Shown here: in pieces, positions 1 through 8,705 of the stretch
Numbering within the stretch: the stretch's first letter is position 1
How the letters are laid out: the number at the start of each line of letters is the position of its first letter
NCBI GenBank assembly: GCA_965249765.1
Contig: CBDFMR010000005.1
Span: 1,736,001-1,800,000, forward strand
Length of the DNA stretch: 64,000 nucleotides
Direction: 5' to 3'
Origin: CBDFMR01 sp965249765
GTDB lineage: Bacteria; Bacteroidota; Bacteroidia; Chitinophagales; Saprospiraceae
Program-made: the position numbers and the translations under genes
Notes under the pieces: model-generated
Told to the model about the DNA's origin: nothing
The model's database searches: none
Seen by the model: the letters and a program-made list of their open reading frames with translations, nothing else

Positions 1-18
1 GTTCTTATCATGACTTTC

Positions 19-519
19 CTATTCGTGTTCTAGATCGGCCGCTATGGTTTTGAAATAGAGAAATGCAATAAATAATAATACACAAACAGTAAATGGTATC
101 CAGAAGAAATAATTAGAAAACCTCAGAGGGTTGTGTAGCTTACTATAAACTACTTGAGGTCGCTTTATTGGATTTGCCTCTGCAGGTTTTACTTTGCTAG
201 ACTCCTTGATGTAAGCGAGAATACTGTTTATTTGGTCGTCATCTAAATTCTGATCAGGCATTGGAATTTGGTTAAACTCCTTGAATAGGTCCATTCCGGT
301 GGAGTCGCCAGCTGCGATCATTGCTTGTGATCCTTTTACAAAATTTACAATCCAATCTTTGCTACGCCTTGACTCTACTCCTTTCAGTGCTGGTCCTACA
401 AGTCTCTTATCTAAACTATGGCATGCCTTGCAATAACTTTTAAATAAGTCCTTGCCATCATGCTCTTGACTCATGATACTTAAGGGTAGTAGACACAACA
501 GTACTATTAGGTATTTCAT
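19..519 (-). CDS. Membrane-anchored c-type cytochrome of the oxidase operon
   Basis: A 166-residue protein with an N-terminal signal peptide (cleavage expected after about residue 17), one heme c site CKACH (Cys30, Cys33, His34), a probable axial Met87 in QIPMPDQ, and a C-terminal transmembrane segment at about residues 134-157. It is a class I cytochrome c fold held at the outer face of the inner membrane. It is the last gene of the ba3-oxidase operon: its ATG overlaps the stop of the SCO gene (ATGA). Its likely job is to hand electrons to the CuA site of subunit II. The stop is followed 8 bases on by an ATG on the same strand (position 11 downward), so another operon gene may begin at the window edge. 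Confidence 0.85.
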   Translation of the reverse strand: MKYLIVLLCLLPLSIMSQEHDGKDLFKSYCKACHSLDKRLVGPALKGVESRRSKDWIVNFVKGSQAMIAAGDSTGMDLFKEFNQIPMPDQNLDDDQINSILAYIKESSKVKPAEANPIKRPQVVYSKLHNPLRFSNYFFWIPFTVCVLLFIAFLYFKTIAADLEHE

Positions 520-1133
520 TTAAAGTCTGATTTAAGTTTTTTTATTACGTCTATTATTTGATCATCGGCATCTTTCCCAGTTCCATTGACAAATGCTCTT
601 ATGTCACCATTGGGGTCAATGACTACTAAATTTTCTGAATGTATAAAGTCTTCATCATCTCCAGCACCTTCAGTGGCTGAAATTTTGAAAGATTTCCTGG
701 CGAGCCTATACAACAACTTTTTATCACCTGTCAGCAGTTTCCACGTCTCATGATTGATATTAAATCGATCAAGATATTTCATGAATCTATCTGGGGTATC
801 TCGCTTTGGATCTACAGTGAGGCTTAGAATCAAGATATCTTCGTCTGATCTTATATAGTCGTGCAAACCTTGCATGTTCCTCATAATTTTGGGACAAATA
901 GATGGACAACTTGTAAAGAAATAATTGACCACCCATATTTTGCCATCATGATCCGCTGATGAAAACATTTCACCTTCCTGATCGGTCAGATTAAAATCTT
1001 CAATTTCATGACTCTCATCTGTATAGTACTCCAGTTCCATGATGTTGGACTCATACTTAGATACTGCCATATAGACCCCTGTGGTCAGAGTAAAGATGAG
1101 TAGAACAAACAATATGGATTGAGTTACAGACAT
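516..1133 (-). CDS. SCO1/SenC/PrrC family copper chaperone
   Basis: 205 residues with an N-terminal membrane anchor (about residues 7-23) and a periplasmic thioredoxin fold. The copper ligands of the family are visible: Cys76 and Cys80 in CPSICPK, and a distal His at about residue 165 in DFIHSENL. SCO proteins deliver copper to, or reduce, the CuA centre of oxidase subunit II. The gene lies directly downstream of subunit I: its start codon shares one base with the subunit I stop (TAATG), and its own stop overlaps the cytochrome c start. Translational coupling across this operon is likely. Family assignment is firm; the delivery role is inferred from context. Confidence 0.93.
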   Translation of the reverse strand: MSVTQSILFVLLIFTLTTGVYMAVSKYESNIMELEYYTDESHEIEDFNLTDQEGEMFSSADHDGKIWVVNYFFTSCPSICPKIMRNMQGLHDYIRSDEDILILSLTVDPKRDTPDRFMKYLDRFNINHETWKLLTGDKKLLYRLARKSFKISATEGAGDDEDFIHSENLVVIDPNGDIRAFVNGTGKDADDQIIDVIKKLKSDFK

Positions 1134-2830
1134 TATTCATCCATGTTTTCCGGGAATTCTATTGGATTTGGATTTTCCGGATGGTAAGGTTTTGCTCCTG
1201 GACCAGTCAGATCGCTAATATCCCTGAATACAGGTATGTAGGCAATACAAATGATCAATAGCATGATGATAAGCCATGGAGTGAAAGTGTCCAGCAACTT
1301 GACTCTCGGCTCCTTATGAATAACCTCGCTTGTAGGAAACTCGAGAACCGACTCTTTTGATCTTTTGGTAAAAAGTAAATTGGTCAGGACTACAAAGAAT
1401 AGACACGCAGATACAAAGAGTATTAAGCCTCCCATTACGGTTATACCTGTTGTTAATACCCAGTCAGGACGATACAGAGGGCTATCGGGGTCTAGATAAG
1501 AAATACCCATGTTAGTACGTCTTGGTTCTCCTCTTAGTCCACCTAGCATCAAACCAGATGAAAAAATAAGCATTCCCACCATCCATAGGTGAGGAACGAT
1601 CACTGCAAATCGCTTTAATCTTACAGGCTTACCTGATATTTTTTCAATCATATATAGACTCATCCCAATAATACCTAGAAACACTGGACCACCTACGGTC
1701 ATATGGAAGTGACCCGGCATCCATGCCGTGTTATGAACCATGCTATTGAGGCTATAACTTGCATTGACCAATCCTGTCAATCCTCCAAAAATAAATAGGA
1801 CTAATCCGCAAATTAAGTAAGCAAATAAGTATCTCTCCTTATCGAAAAATGGTAGTCTAAACATCCACCCTAGAAGATTTCTTTTTCTGTAACCTTGAGA
1901 CCAACTCGCATATTCAAGGGATGCGGCTATAGTAAATGCCGTTATGAAACTTGGTATGGCAACTCCATAGGTGAGGATACTTTGAAATAATTTTATTCCT
2001 CTGGTGATACTAGGATCTCCAAACTGATGGTGAATGCCAACAGGAATGGAAAACAATAGAAATAGAAAGAAGACCAATCTTCCTGCATTCTCTGAGTACA
2101 GCTTGCCACCAGCCAATTTGGGCAGCATGGTATAGTACATCGTATAGATAGGGAGCAGCCAGAAATAAACCAAGGCATGGCCAAAGAACCAGAAGAGTGT
2201 TCTGGCTAGGGGGACATTAATGGTCTCTGTCCATCCCATAGACCATGGTAACAACATGACCAGTAGTTCATAGGCCACCGGTATCGTGCAAACAAACCAA
2301 ATTGTAAAATTGACAAGTGTTGCCAGTACAGGAAGTGGTGTATTAATATTTTCATTGCGACGTTTCCATTGGAGGTACATCGTTATCCAATTAAAAAATG
2401 CAACCCAGGATCCTACGGCAAGCAATGCTACTCCTATATAAAATAACGGATGAGCTTTCAATGGAGGATAAAACGTATATAACACCGAAGCTTCTCCTGT
2501 AAGCATCGTAATTGCGGCAAGTGCGGTTCCTATCAACATTAGGATGGCTGACAACCACCCCGCCGTCTTATTAATTTTCATTTTGAGGAAGTACATCATA
2601 CAGGCATGACCAAAGGCTACGGCAAAGAACGTAGTCAATACAACGGCATTGATGACACCGTGCAGCGTAAGGCCTTGATAGTAATCCAATGCCGCAAATG
2701 ACGTCTGCGATATCATGCCAGACCGATAGAGGGTCTGCAAGAGACCGTGATATATCCCTAACGTAAGCAATACAAGTGGCACACTGAGTAGTACCAGTAA
2801 AAGTGATTTTTCAGATCTTGAAATCTTCAT
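1133..2830 (-). CDS. cbaA: Cytochrome c oxidase subunit I, ba3 (B-type heme-copper oxidase)
   Basis: 565 residues with about 13-14 membrane segments. Visible ligands are the low-spin heme His57 (LTLHGVINA), CuB His218 with the cross-linked Tyr222 in GHALVYFWLLP, CuB His267-His268 (GIHHQFGDP), and high-spin heme His374 and low-spin heme His376 in MPGHFHMTVGG. The HALVY form rather than HPEVY, the WMPGHFH signature and the small partner subunits place it in the B (ba3) family, not the A1 family. It reduces O2 to water and pumps protons with lower stoichiometry but high O2 affinity. It sits 15 bp downstream of subunit II and is coupled to the SCO gene. All catalytic residues are present. Confidence 0.93.
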   Translation of the reverse strand: MKISRSEKSLLLVLLSVPLVLLTLGIYHGLLQTLYRSGMISQTSFAALDYYQGLTLHGVINAVVLTTFFAVAFGHACMMYFLKMKINKTAGWLSAILMLIGTALAAITMLTGEASVLYTFYPPLKAHPLFYIGVALLAVGSWVAFFNWITMYLQWKRRNENINTPLPVLATLVNFTIWFVCTIPVAYELLVMLLPWSMGWTETINVPLARTLFWFFGHALVYFWLLPIYTMYYTMLPKLAGGKLYSENAGRLVFFLFLLFSIPVGIHHQFGDPSITRGIKLFQSILTYGVAIPSFITAFTIAASLEYASWSQGYRKRNLLGWMFRLPFFDKERYLFAYLICGLVLFIFGGLTGLVNASYSLNSMVHNTAWMPGHFHMTVGGPVFLGIIGMSLYMIEKISGKPVRLKRFAVIVPHLWMVGMLIFSSGLMLGGLRGEPRRTNMGISYLDPDSPLYRPDWVLTTGITVMGGLILFVSACLFFVVLTNLLFTKRSKESVLEFPTSEVIHKEPRVKLLDTFTPWLIIMLLIICIAYIPVFRDISDLTGPGAKPYHPENPNPIEFPENMDE

Positions 2831-2845
2831 TGGATTTGTTATGAT

Positions 2846-3292
2846 TTAGTTAGGATAGTTTACGATAACCTCAGCGCTCATGTGCTGATGACCAGATCCA
2901 CAATATTCATGGCATACGATAGGGAATACTCCAGGCTTGTCAAAGACAACTGTTGTCTTGTTGACACCGCCGGGTACTGCCATCATGTTGACACCTTTGT
3001 CAGCAATATGGAAGCCATGGACGACATCCTTAGCCGTAAGGTAAAAGTCAACCTCACTACCCACAGGAACATAAATTTCGCTAGGTTCAAAGCTCCACAT
3101 CTGGGCATTTACAAATACCTGAAAAAGCTTTTTATCTAGTTGCTTTACATGTGGATTTGTAAAAGATTCATCATAAGGGATACACTCGGGTACGTCTGTA
3201 GAATAAACTTGTACACTTCTAAGGATGGTTACTAGAAATGCTACAAGTAATATTATCGTGATCGCAAGAACTCTTAATTCATATCTATCCAT
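2846..3292 (-). CDS. cbaB: Cytochrome c oxidase subunit II, ba3 type (CuA protein)
   Basis: 148 residues: one N-terminal transmembrane helix (about 8-25) and a periplasmic cupredoxin domain. The CuA ligands are complete: distal His92, then Cys127, Glu129, Cys131, His135 and Met138 in CHEYCGSGHQHM. The short length and single helix match ba3 subunit II rather than the two-helix A-type protein. It takes electrons from cytochrome c and passes them to subunit I. It starts 4 bp after the stop of the 41-residue upstream peptide and is followed by subunit I after 15 bp. Confidence 0.93.
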   Translation of the reverse strand: MDRYELRVLAITIILLVAFLVTILRSVQVYSTDVPECIPYDESFTNPHVKQLDKKLFQVFVNAQMWSFEPSEIYVPVGSEVDFYLTAKDVVHGFHIADKGVNMMAVPGGVNKTTVVFDKPGVFPIVCHEYCGSGHQHMSAEVIVNYPN

Positions 3293-3296
3293 AACA

Positions 3297-3422
3297 CTAT
3301 ATTTTAGAGATCATAAAAAAGTACATACCGTACCATATGACGAGAGCCAAAATTACCAATAGAATGAAAAAAGTAATAGCGCCGAAGGGAATGAATTTGT
3401 CTTCGTTTTGATGATTTGTCAT
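3297..3422 (-). CDS. Subunit IIa-like small membrane peptide of the ba3 oxidase
   Basis: A 41-residue ORF read on the minus strand from ATG at 3422 to TAG at 3297-3299. It begins MTNHQNEDKFIPFGAITFF and continues as one hydrophobic helix ending in WYGMYFFMISK. Known ba3 oxidases have a single-helix subunit IIa of about 34 residues with a similar C-terminal W-x-G-x-Y pattern. It lies 4 bp before the subunit II start, the position expected for the first gene of the operon. Length, topology, motif and location agree; sequence similarity in such a short peptide is weak evidence alone. Confidence 0.7.
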   Translation of the reverse strand: MTNHQNEDKFIPFGAITFFILLVILALVIWYGMYFFMISKI

Positions 3423-3520
3423 GAGATAAAAAATTTACTTCTGTAGGGGATAAGAAATTCAGCCCAATTATATTAAAATATTATAACTTCAAAGGTAAAT
3501 ACTCTGCTCAATTCTTATAG

Positions 3521-3608
3521 TGATGACTATCAGAATTCTTAATGATTACGGTCATTCATTATTAATTGAAACATGATTATTGTCATTTTGACGAATGACC
3601 ATAATCAT
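3521..3608. promoter_or_regulatory. Array of four TGA-N6-TCA palindromes between divergent oxidase and peroxidase genes
   Basis: Four sites with TGA-N6-TCA cores lie at 3521-3532, 3543-3554, 3574-3585 and 3596-3607. The last three share the longer form ATGATTAYKGTCAT (the last in inverse orientation), and the site at 3541-3556 has perfect AATGA/TCATT arms. Centre spacings are 22, 31 and 22 bp, close to whole helical turns. The half-site spacing resembles Crp/Fnr-family operators (TTGA-N6-TCAA). The likely job is joint control of the oxidase operon (minus) and peroxidase gene (plus) by oxygen, nitric oxide or peroxide state; the regulator is unknown. Confidence 0.6.
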
Positions 3609-3648
3609 CGCTAGGATATAAGATTCTTATCAATTTTGTTGTTGATAA

Positions 3649-4989
3649 ATGAGTAATGAAATGAAGTATGTAATAGTATCCCTTATTGCCATTGTAGGAA
3701 TGGTGTCTTGTCTTAGTGATAAAATGGACGACAGGACATCCTTAGAATTAAGAAATCGGCTGAATAAAATCTCAGCTACAGGAGATTTGAGTCACTTTAT
3801 TTTTCCTGAATCAGATGATTACGCCAATTTACCTTTACAGGACCCGGCTAACCCAGTAACCAAAGAGAAAATAGACCTTGGTAAGTTTCTTTTCTTTGAA
3901 ACCGGTCTTGCACAGAATCCCAAAGACGAATCATGTTATGAAACTTACTCCTGTGGCAGCTGTCACATTGCCTCTGCTGGGTTCTTACCGGGTAGAAGAC
4001 AAGGAATAGCTGATGGTGCTGAGGGATATGGACAGAATGGTGAATATCGTGTTCTTGTTGAAGGATATGAAAGTGATGAGGTTGATGCCCAAGGTACCAG
4101 ACCTATGAATCCTTTCAATGCTGGTTATAGCACAAACACGCTTTGGAGTGGAACATTTGGTGCTGCTGGAGTAAATGAAGGAACAGAAGATCATTGGACA
4201 GGTTTGGCTGAAGTCAACCACACTGGTTATATGGGACTTGAAGCTCAAAATATTGAAGCATTTGCCCTACATAGATTAGATATAAACGAACATGTTCTTG
4301 ATGATTATGGTTATAGGGCGTTGTTTGATGCTGCTTTTCCAGAATTTGATGAAGAAGATAGATACTCTGCAACAACTACAAGTTTTGCATTGGGAGCGTT
4401 CATCAGGTCGTTCTTGGCTAATGAAGCTCCCTTTCAAGATTGGTTAAAAGGTGATGAACACGCCATGACTGCCAGTCAAAAGGCTGGTGCTTTGTTATTT
4501 TTCGGTAAAGCAAGATGCTATACTTGCCACAAAAGCCCTTCTCTGGGTGCCATGGAATTTCACGCATTAGGTACACAGGATATGCACGAACATGGAGGAA
4601 TGAATACGGGCCCTGAAGATCCTAGAAATTTTGGTAGAGGTGGATTTACAGGTAACGAAGAGGATATGTTCAAGTTCAAAGTACCTCAGTTGTACAACAC
4701 CAAAGATTACGCTTATTACTTCCATGGTTCTTCCAAGAATTCTCTAAAAGAAGTTATAGAGTATAAAATGAATGCAAAATCTGAAAACTCTAATGTTTCG
4801 GATGATTTGCTTTCCAGTTCTTTTTATCCTGTACAGTTGACGGATCAGGAATTAGACCAGCTTCTGGATTTTGTGGCGAATGGTCTATATGATGCCAATT
4901 ATGATCGTTATGTACCAGAATCAGTGCCGTCTGGCAATTGTTTTCCAAACAATGATGCACTATCAAGAAAGCATCTAGGATGTGATTAA
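3649..4989 (+). CDS. Diheme cytochrome c peroxidase / MauG-family lipoprotein
   Basis: 446 residues with a lipoprotein signal (lipobox GMVSC, Cys21) and two heme c sites: CGSCH (Cys102, Cys105, His106) and CYTCH (Cys290, Cys293, His294). This is the two-domain layout of bacterial cytochrome c peroxidases (PF03150), including the conserved segment around HEHGGMNTGPEDPRN before the C-terminal part. It would reduce H2O2 with electrons from cytochrome c in the periplasm. A second in-frame ATG at 3661 gives a more usual signal peptide and may be the true start. The gene is divergent from the ba3 oxidase operon and shares its palindrome-rich promoter region. MauG-like oxidation of another substrate cannot be excluded. 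Confidence 0.88.
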   Translation: MSNEMKYVIVSLIAIVGMVSCLSDKMDDRTSLELRNRLNKISATGDLSHFIFPESDDYANLPLQDPANPVTKEKIDLGKFLFFETGLAQNPKDESCYETYSCGSCHIASAGFLPGRRQGIADGAEGYGQNGEYRVLVEGYESDEVDAQGTRPMNPFNAGYSTNTLWSGTFGAAGVNEGTEDHWTGLAEVNHTGYMGLEAQNIEAFALHRLDINEHVLDDYGYRALFDAAFPEFDEEDRYSATTTSFALGAFIRSFLANEAPFQDWLKGDEHAMTASQKAGALLFFGKARCYTCHKSPSLGAMEFHALGTQDMHEHGGMNTGPEDPRNFGRGGFTGNEEDMFKFKVPQLYNTKDYAYYFHGSSKNSLKEVIEYKMNAKSENSNVSDDLLSSSFYPVQLTDQELDQLLDFVANGLYDANYDRYVPESVPSGNCFPNNDALSRKHLGCD

Positions 4990-5020
4990 TGCTATAAAAG
5001 ATTTAGTAGTAAATTGTAGT

Positions 5021-5054
5021 AAAACGGCGCTAAGAATTTCTTAGAGCCGTTTTT
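5021..5054. terminator. Bidirectional terminator between peroxidase and LytTR genes
   Basis: The arm AAAACGGCGCTAAGAA at 5021-5036 pairs with TTCTTAGAGCCGTTTT at 5038-5053, one mismatch, with T/A runs on both sides. It can end transcripts from both converging genes. The stop codon of the minus-strand response regulator (5041-5043) lies inside the stem. Confidence 0.85.
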
Positions 5055-5745
5055 CGTTAATCATAGCTAGTAATTCATCTCGGTAGTTTTTACCAATAGG
5101 AATATGCTTTACTTGACCCTTTTCGATGACTTCTACCATGTTACCTACGATGGCCTTGATCTGGTTAGTATTTACGATAAAAGACCGGTGTATCCTCTTG
5201 AAACTATCAGACGGAAGCTTTGCTTCTAGAGACTTCATCGTTTGTAAAGTGATGATTCTACCTTGGTCTTTCTTGATCATCACATAGTCTTTTAGCCCTT
5301 CTATATACACGATATCTTCAAAATTTACCTTGATCAATTTTTTATCCGCTTTTACAAAGAAATAATCTTCAGTGGACTTGTCACCCATGTCAGATGAAGC
5401 AGCTTCTACCTTATTGACAGCCTTCATAAATCGATCAAGGGATATAGGTTTAAGAAGGTAATCAACTGCATTTAATTCAAATCCATCGACAGCATAATCA
5501 GGATGGGCAGTTGTAAATATTACTTGTGGTGGATTGTTAAGTGATTTAAGAAAATCTATGCCCGTAAGTTGAGGCATTTGTATATCAAGAAACATCAAGT
5601 CTACATTGCCCGCTTTTAAAACTTCATTGGCCTCGATGGCATTCTCACATCTTTTAAGAAGATTGATATTGGGCAATTGATCAATATATGTTTCTAATAC
5701 ATCCAAAGCTAGGGGCTCGTCATCGACGATAATTGCATTTATCAT
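5041..5745 (-). CDS. LytTR-family response regulator
   Basis: 234 residues. The receiver domain (about 1-120) has the acidic pair Asp8-Asp9, the phospho-acceptor Asp54 in FLDIQMP, and a conserved Lys in LLKPIS. The C-terminal LytTR DNA-binding domain (about 130-232) has the family pattern around YIEGLKDYV and KRIHRSFIVN. It is the cytoplasmic output of the kinase gene 6 bp upstream on the same strand. LytTR regulators of this kind are abundant in Bacteroidota; the target genes cannot be read from this window. Confidence 0.95.
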   Translation of the reverse strand: MINAIIVDDEPLALDVLETYIDQLPNINLLKRCENAIEANEVLKAGNVDLMFLDIQMPQLTGIDFLKSLNNPPQVIFTTAHPDYAVDGFELNAVDYLLKPISLDRFMKAVNKVEAASSDMGDKSTEDYFFVKADKKLIKVNFEDIVYIEGLKDYVMIKKDQGRIITLQTMKSLEAKLPSDSFKRIHRSFIVNTNQIKAIVGNMVEVIEKGQVKHIPIGKNYRDELLAMINEKRL

Positions 5746-5751
5746 AATGGT

Positions 5752-6819
5752 CTAGTCGTTTAGGTTTATCAATAGTTTTACTGTATAGTCATTTGGCTCG
5801 TCTTCTACTTCCAACAGGTGCTTGTCCTGGTAAAGAAGACTCAGTCTCTTTCTTATGTTGGTCAGGCCAATACCACCACTTTTTGCTCGACCTGCAAAAG
5901 ATGGCAATGATGATACCTTACTATTTCTGGCTGTTAAGCTCACCTCGTCGTTGATTGATTTAATTGTCACATCAACATATCCTTCGGTTATCTGATTACT
6001 GGCTCCATGTTTAAAGCAGTTCTCTACAAATGGGATAAACATGAGGGGTGCGATTTTTTTATTATTAAACTCTCCATCAAATGAAAATGAAATGTCCATT
6101 TTCTTGCCTTGTCGCAGCTTCTCGAGTTCAAGATAGTTTTGCAGATATTTTATCTCTTTTTCAAGAGTTACTCTTCTCTCATTGCATTCATAAAGCATAT
6201 ATCTCATCATTTCTGACAATCTAAGTACTATCTCTGGTGCTTTATCTGATTTCTTTAGTGTGAGTGCATAAAGATTATTGAGTGTATTAAAGAGAAAATG
6301 CGGGTTGATCTGAGATTTTAAAAAATTCAACTCTGACTCTAATGTTCTATGCTCCAATTCTATAACTTCTCTTTGGTGGAATACCCAGTCACTGCTAATC
6401 TTGTACGCGGTAGATATTATTCCCACAAAGAAGGTACTTAGAAATAAGGAAGCTTGGTGAAGGATAAAGTAATTTTGAATACCAGGGTCATTGGAATAAA
6501 GTAAATAGTAGACCAAGGTCTTTATAGGCGTAATAAGAACGGCAACTAGGATGAGTAAGCATAGGTACCAGAGAAGGTGCGATTTAGAAAGATATTTGGG
6601 GATAAGGTAATGTAAATTGACATATACGATTGCCGCAAAGAAAACAACATTTACAAATTCCTTTCCCAGGCGTAATGTCAGACTGGGCTCGCCATCAAGT
6701 ACAACGAGAATAGCATAGAAAACAAACCAAAATAGCATATGAGAGTAAAGGTCACGGCTTAACAGAGAACCGAGCTGTGTCTGTACGGTCCTTTTGTTTA
6801 TTGAAAAATCTACTGACAT
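5752..6819 (-). CDS. LytS-type sensor histidine kinase
   Basis: 355 residues with about four N-terminal membrane helices (residues about 25-140), then a His_kinase (PF06580) domain. The phospho-acceptor is His174 in INPHFLFNTLNNLY, and the ATP lid motif GGIGLTNIRKRL lies near residue 315. There is no recognisable extracytoplasmic sensor domain, so the signal is probably sensed in or at the membrane. It pairs with the LytTR regulator that starts 6 bp after its stop. The architecture is the standard Bacteroidota two-gene unit. Confidence 0.95.
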   Translation of the reverse strand: MSVDFSINKRTVQTQLGSLLSRDLYSHMLFWFVFYAILVVLDGEPSLTLRLGKEFVNVVFFAAIVYVNLHYLIPKYLSKSHLLWYLCLLILVAVLITPIKTLVYYLLYSNDPGIQNYFILHQASLFLSTFFVGIISTAYKISSDWVFHQREVIELEHRTLESELNFLKSQINPHFLFNTLNNLYALTLKKSDKAPEIVLRLSEMMRYMLYECNERRVTLEKEIKYLQNYLELEKLRQGKKMDISFSFDGEFNNKKIAPLMFIPFVENCFKHGASNQITEGYVDVTIKSINDEVSLTARNSKVSSLPSFAGRAKSGGIGLTNIRKRLSLLYQDKHLLEVEDEPNDYTVKLLINLND

Positions 6820-7226
6820 ATAATCGATTATACCAATGCAAATTAAGCAAGTCTTGTTCCATATCCAATGTTCTTAATAGACCAACGGCAGTAAAGCATG
6901 GATAAATGAGCACACTTAACCGGAATCCAATGAGTCCAATAAGAATAATTACAATTCTTGAGAATATGGCAGCTGTCTTATTTAGCCTAATATATCAACA
7001 GGTTTAGAACTTATAGCCCTATTTATTCACCAACAAGTATCCATATTAGAGCCTCGCAGAGCATCCTAAGAGCTCATTAGGATTAATTCAACACTCTAGA
7101 GGTTGATTTTTGTAATTTTACCTTTACTAGATATTGTGGCATTTGTAATTTTGATCTTGCTGTTTTAATGACGTGAGATAAGGGAACAATACATGCCGTT
7201 TCATAGTTTATTGTCAAATTACAGCA
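6820..7226. other. Intergenic region between histidine kinase and folE; no gene seen
   Basis: About 400 bp between divergent genes, so it must carry both promoters. A minus-strand open stretch here encodes a hydrophobic segment but has no ATG at its start and runs into the kinase gene in another frame, so it was not called. No palindrome, RNA fold or repeat stood out. Confidence 0.5.
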
Positions 7227-7823
7227 ATGAAGTACAAGGAGGTCCATCAATATGATAATGAGATTACAGAGTCCCTTGAAGGAAGGTATCACGACATTAT
7301 AGCAAAACTGGGTGAGGATCCGAACCGAGAAGGTCTTGTCAAGACACCGGAAAGGGCATCTAAAGCTATGCAATATCTTACACATGGCTATGAACTTGAT
7401 GCAAAGGAGATATTGAAATCAGCTCTATTTGCTGAAGATTACAACGAGATGGTACTGGTAAAAAACATTGAACTGTACTCCTTGTGTGAGCATCACATTT
7501 TACCATTTTTTGGGAAAGCGCACATTGCCTATATCCCAGACGGTTATATTGTTGGACTCAGTAAGATACCGAGGGTTGTTGACGTTTTTGCACGTAGGCT
7601 CCAAGTCCAAGAACGCCTTACCTCAGAGATTCTGGAATGTATCGATGAGACGTTAAAACCTCAAGGGGTTGCTGTGGTGATAGAGGCGGCACACATGTGT
7701 ATGATGATGCGGGGAGTTCAGAAGCAAAATTCGGTAACGACAACATCGGCATTCCGAGGAGCATTTAAAAATGTCGAGACTAGAAGTGAATTTTTAAATT
7801 TGATACAAGCAGATTTAAAGTAA
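7227..7823 (+). CDS. folE: GTP cyclohydrolase I
   Basis: 198 residues, the usual FolE length. Zinc ligands Cys87 and His90 are in LCEHHILPFFG, and the third, Cys158, is in AHMCMMMRGV. The segment VGLSKIPRVVDVFARRLQVQ is the family core. The enzyme converts GTP to 7,8-dihydroneopterin triphosphate, the entry to folate and tetrahydropterin cofactors. It is followed after 3 bp by fabD and then yqgE, so the three are probably co-transcribed. Everything needed for activity is present. Confidence 0.97.
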   Translation: MKYKEVHQYDNEITESLEGRYHDIIAKLGEDPNREGLVKTPERASKAMQYLTHGYELDAKEILKSALFAEDYNEMVLVKNIELYSLCEHHILPFFGKAHIAYIPDGYIVGLSKIPRVVDVFARRLQVQERLTSEILECIDETLKPQGVAVVIEAAHMCMMMRGVQKQNSVTTTSAFRGAFKNVETRSEFLNLIQADLK

Positions 7824-7826
7824 GTA

Positions 7827-8705
7827 ATGAAGGCATATATATATCCCGGTCAAGGGGCGCAGTTTGAGGGAATGGGCAAAGATCTATATGATAGCCATGA
7901 TCTAGCCAAAGAGTATTTTGATGCTGCTGATGATATTGTTGGATTCAAGTTATCCGATGTCATGTTTAATGGAAGCGCTGAAGATCTCAAGAAAACATCA
8001 GTAACCCAGCCAGCAATATTTTTACATTCTATAGTGAAAACAAAAATGCTTGGAGAAAACTTTACCCCTTCATGTGTGGCAGGTCATAGTCTTGGTGAGT
8101 TCTCGGCATTGGTAGCTGCAGAATCTATGTCATTTAATGATGGACTGGCACTTGTGCAGAAAAGAGCTGACGCGATGCAGAGGGCATGTACTTCTCAGGA
8201 AAGTACAATGGCAGCAATAGTAGGTCTTGACAACAAGGTTGTAGAACAAATTTGTAGTGAGGTTGATGAGGTCGTTGTACCTGCCAATTATAATTGCCCA
8301 GGTCAGTTGGTTATTTCGGGAAGTATACAAGGTGTAAAAAAGGCTTGTCACCTTCTAAAGGAAGCAGGAGCACGAAGGGCACTTGTTCTCCAGGTGGGAG
8401 GAGCATTTCATTCTCCACTGATGGAAATGGCTAGAGAAGAGCTAGCTGACGCTATTGAAGGCACAGATGTAAAAAGCCCCATTTGCCCTATTTATCAAAA
8501 TGTCAGTGGCAAACCAGAGAAAGATCCTTCGGTCATTAAAATTAATTTAGTACGGCAACTGACGTCGCCAGTGAGATGGGCACAGACTATGGAAAATATG
8601 TTGAAAGATGGCGTAAATAAATTTGTGGAAGTAGGTGGTCGTGGGGGGATCTTGGCAGGTATGGTAAAGAAGATTGACAGAAGTTTAGAATCAGAGATTG
8701 TATGA
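7827..8705 (+). CDS. fabD: Malonyl-CoA:ACP transacylase
   Basis: 292 residues. The N-terminal motif YPGQGAQFEGMG, the nucleophile Ser88 in GHSLGEFSAL and the catalytic His195 in GGAFHSPLM are present. It transfers malonate from CoA to acyl carrier protein for fatty-acid chain extension in the cytoplasm. The gene is sandwiched between folE (3 bp gap) and yqgE (4-bp ATGA overlap), which suggests an operon for growth functions rather than a secondary-metabolite cluster. Confidence 0.96.
   Translation: MKAYIYPGQGAQFEGMGKDLYDSHDLAKEYFDAADDIVGFKLSDVMFNGSAEDLKKTSVTQPAIFLHSIVKTKMLGENFTPSCVAGHSLGEFSALVAAESMSFNDGLALVQKRADAMQRACTSQESTMAAIVGLDNKVVEQICSEVDEVVVPANYNCPGQLVISGSIQGVKKACHLLKEAGARRALVLQVGGAFHSPLMEMAREELADAIEGTDVKSPICPIYQNVSGKPEKDPSVIKINLVRQLTSPVRWAQTMENMLKDGVNKFVEVGGRGGILAGMVKKIDRSLESEIV

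Noticed and set aside
2882..3139. Plus-strand ORF of 85 codons inside the subunit II gene
   Set aside because: It is the antisense shadow of a gene with complete CuA ligands and has no features of its own.
3985..4248. Minus-strand ORF of 87 codons in the peroxidase gene
   Set aside because: Antisense shadow of a clear coding region.
6830..7010. Hydrophobic open frame on the minus strand upstream of the histidine kinase
   Set aside because: No start codon at its beginning; the only ATG is late, and the frame overlaps the kinase gene out of frame. Probably chance.
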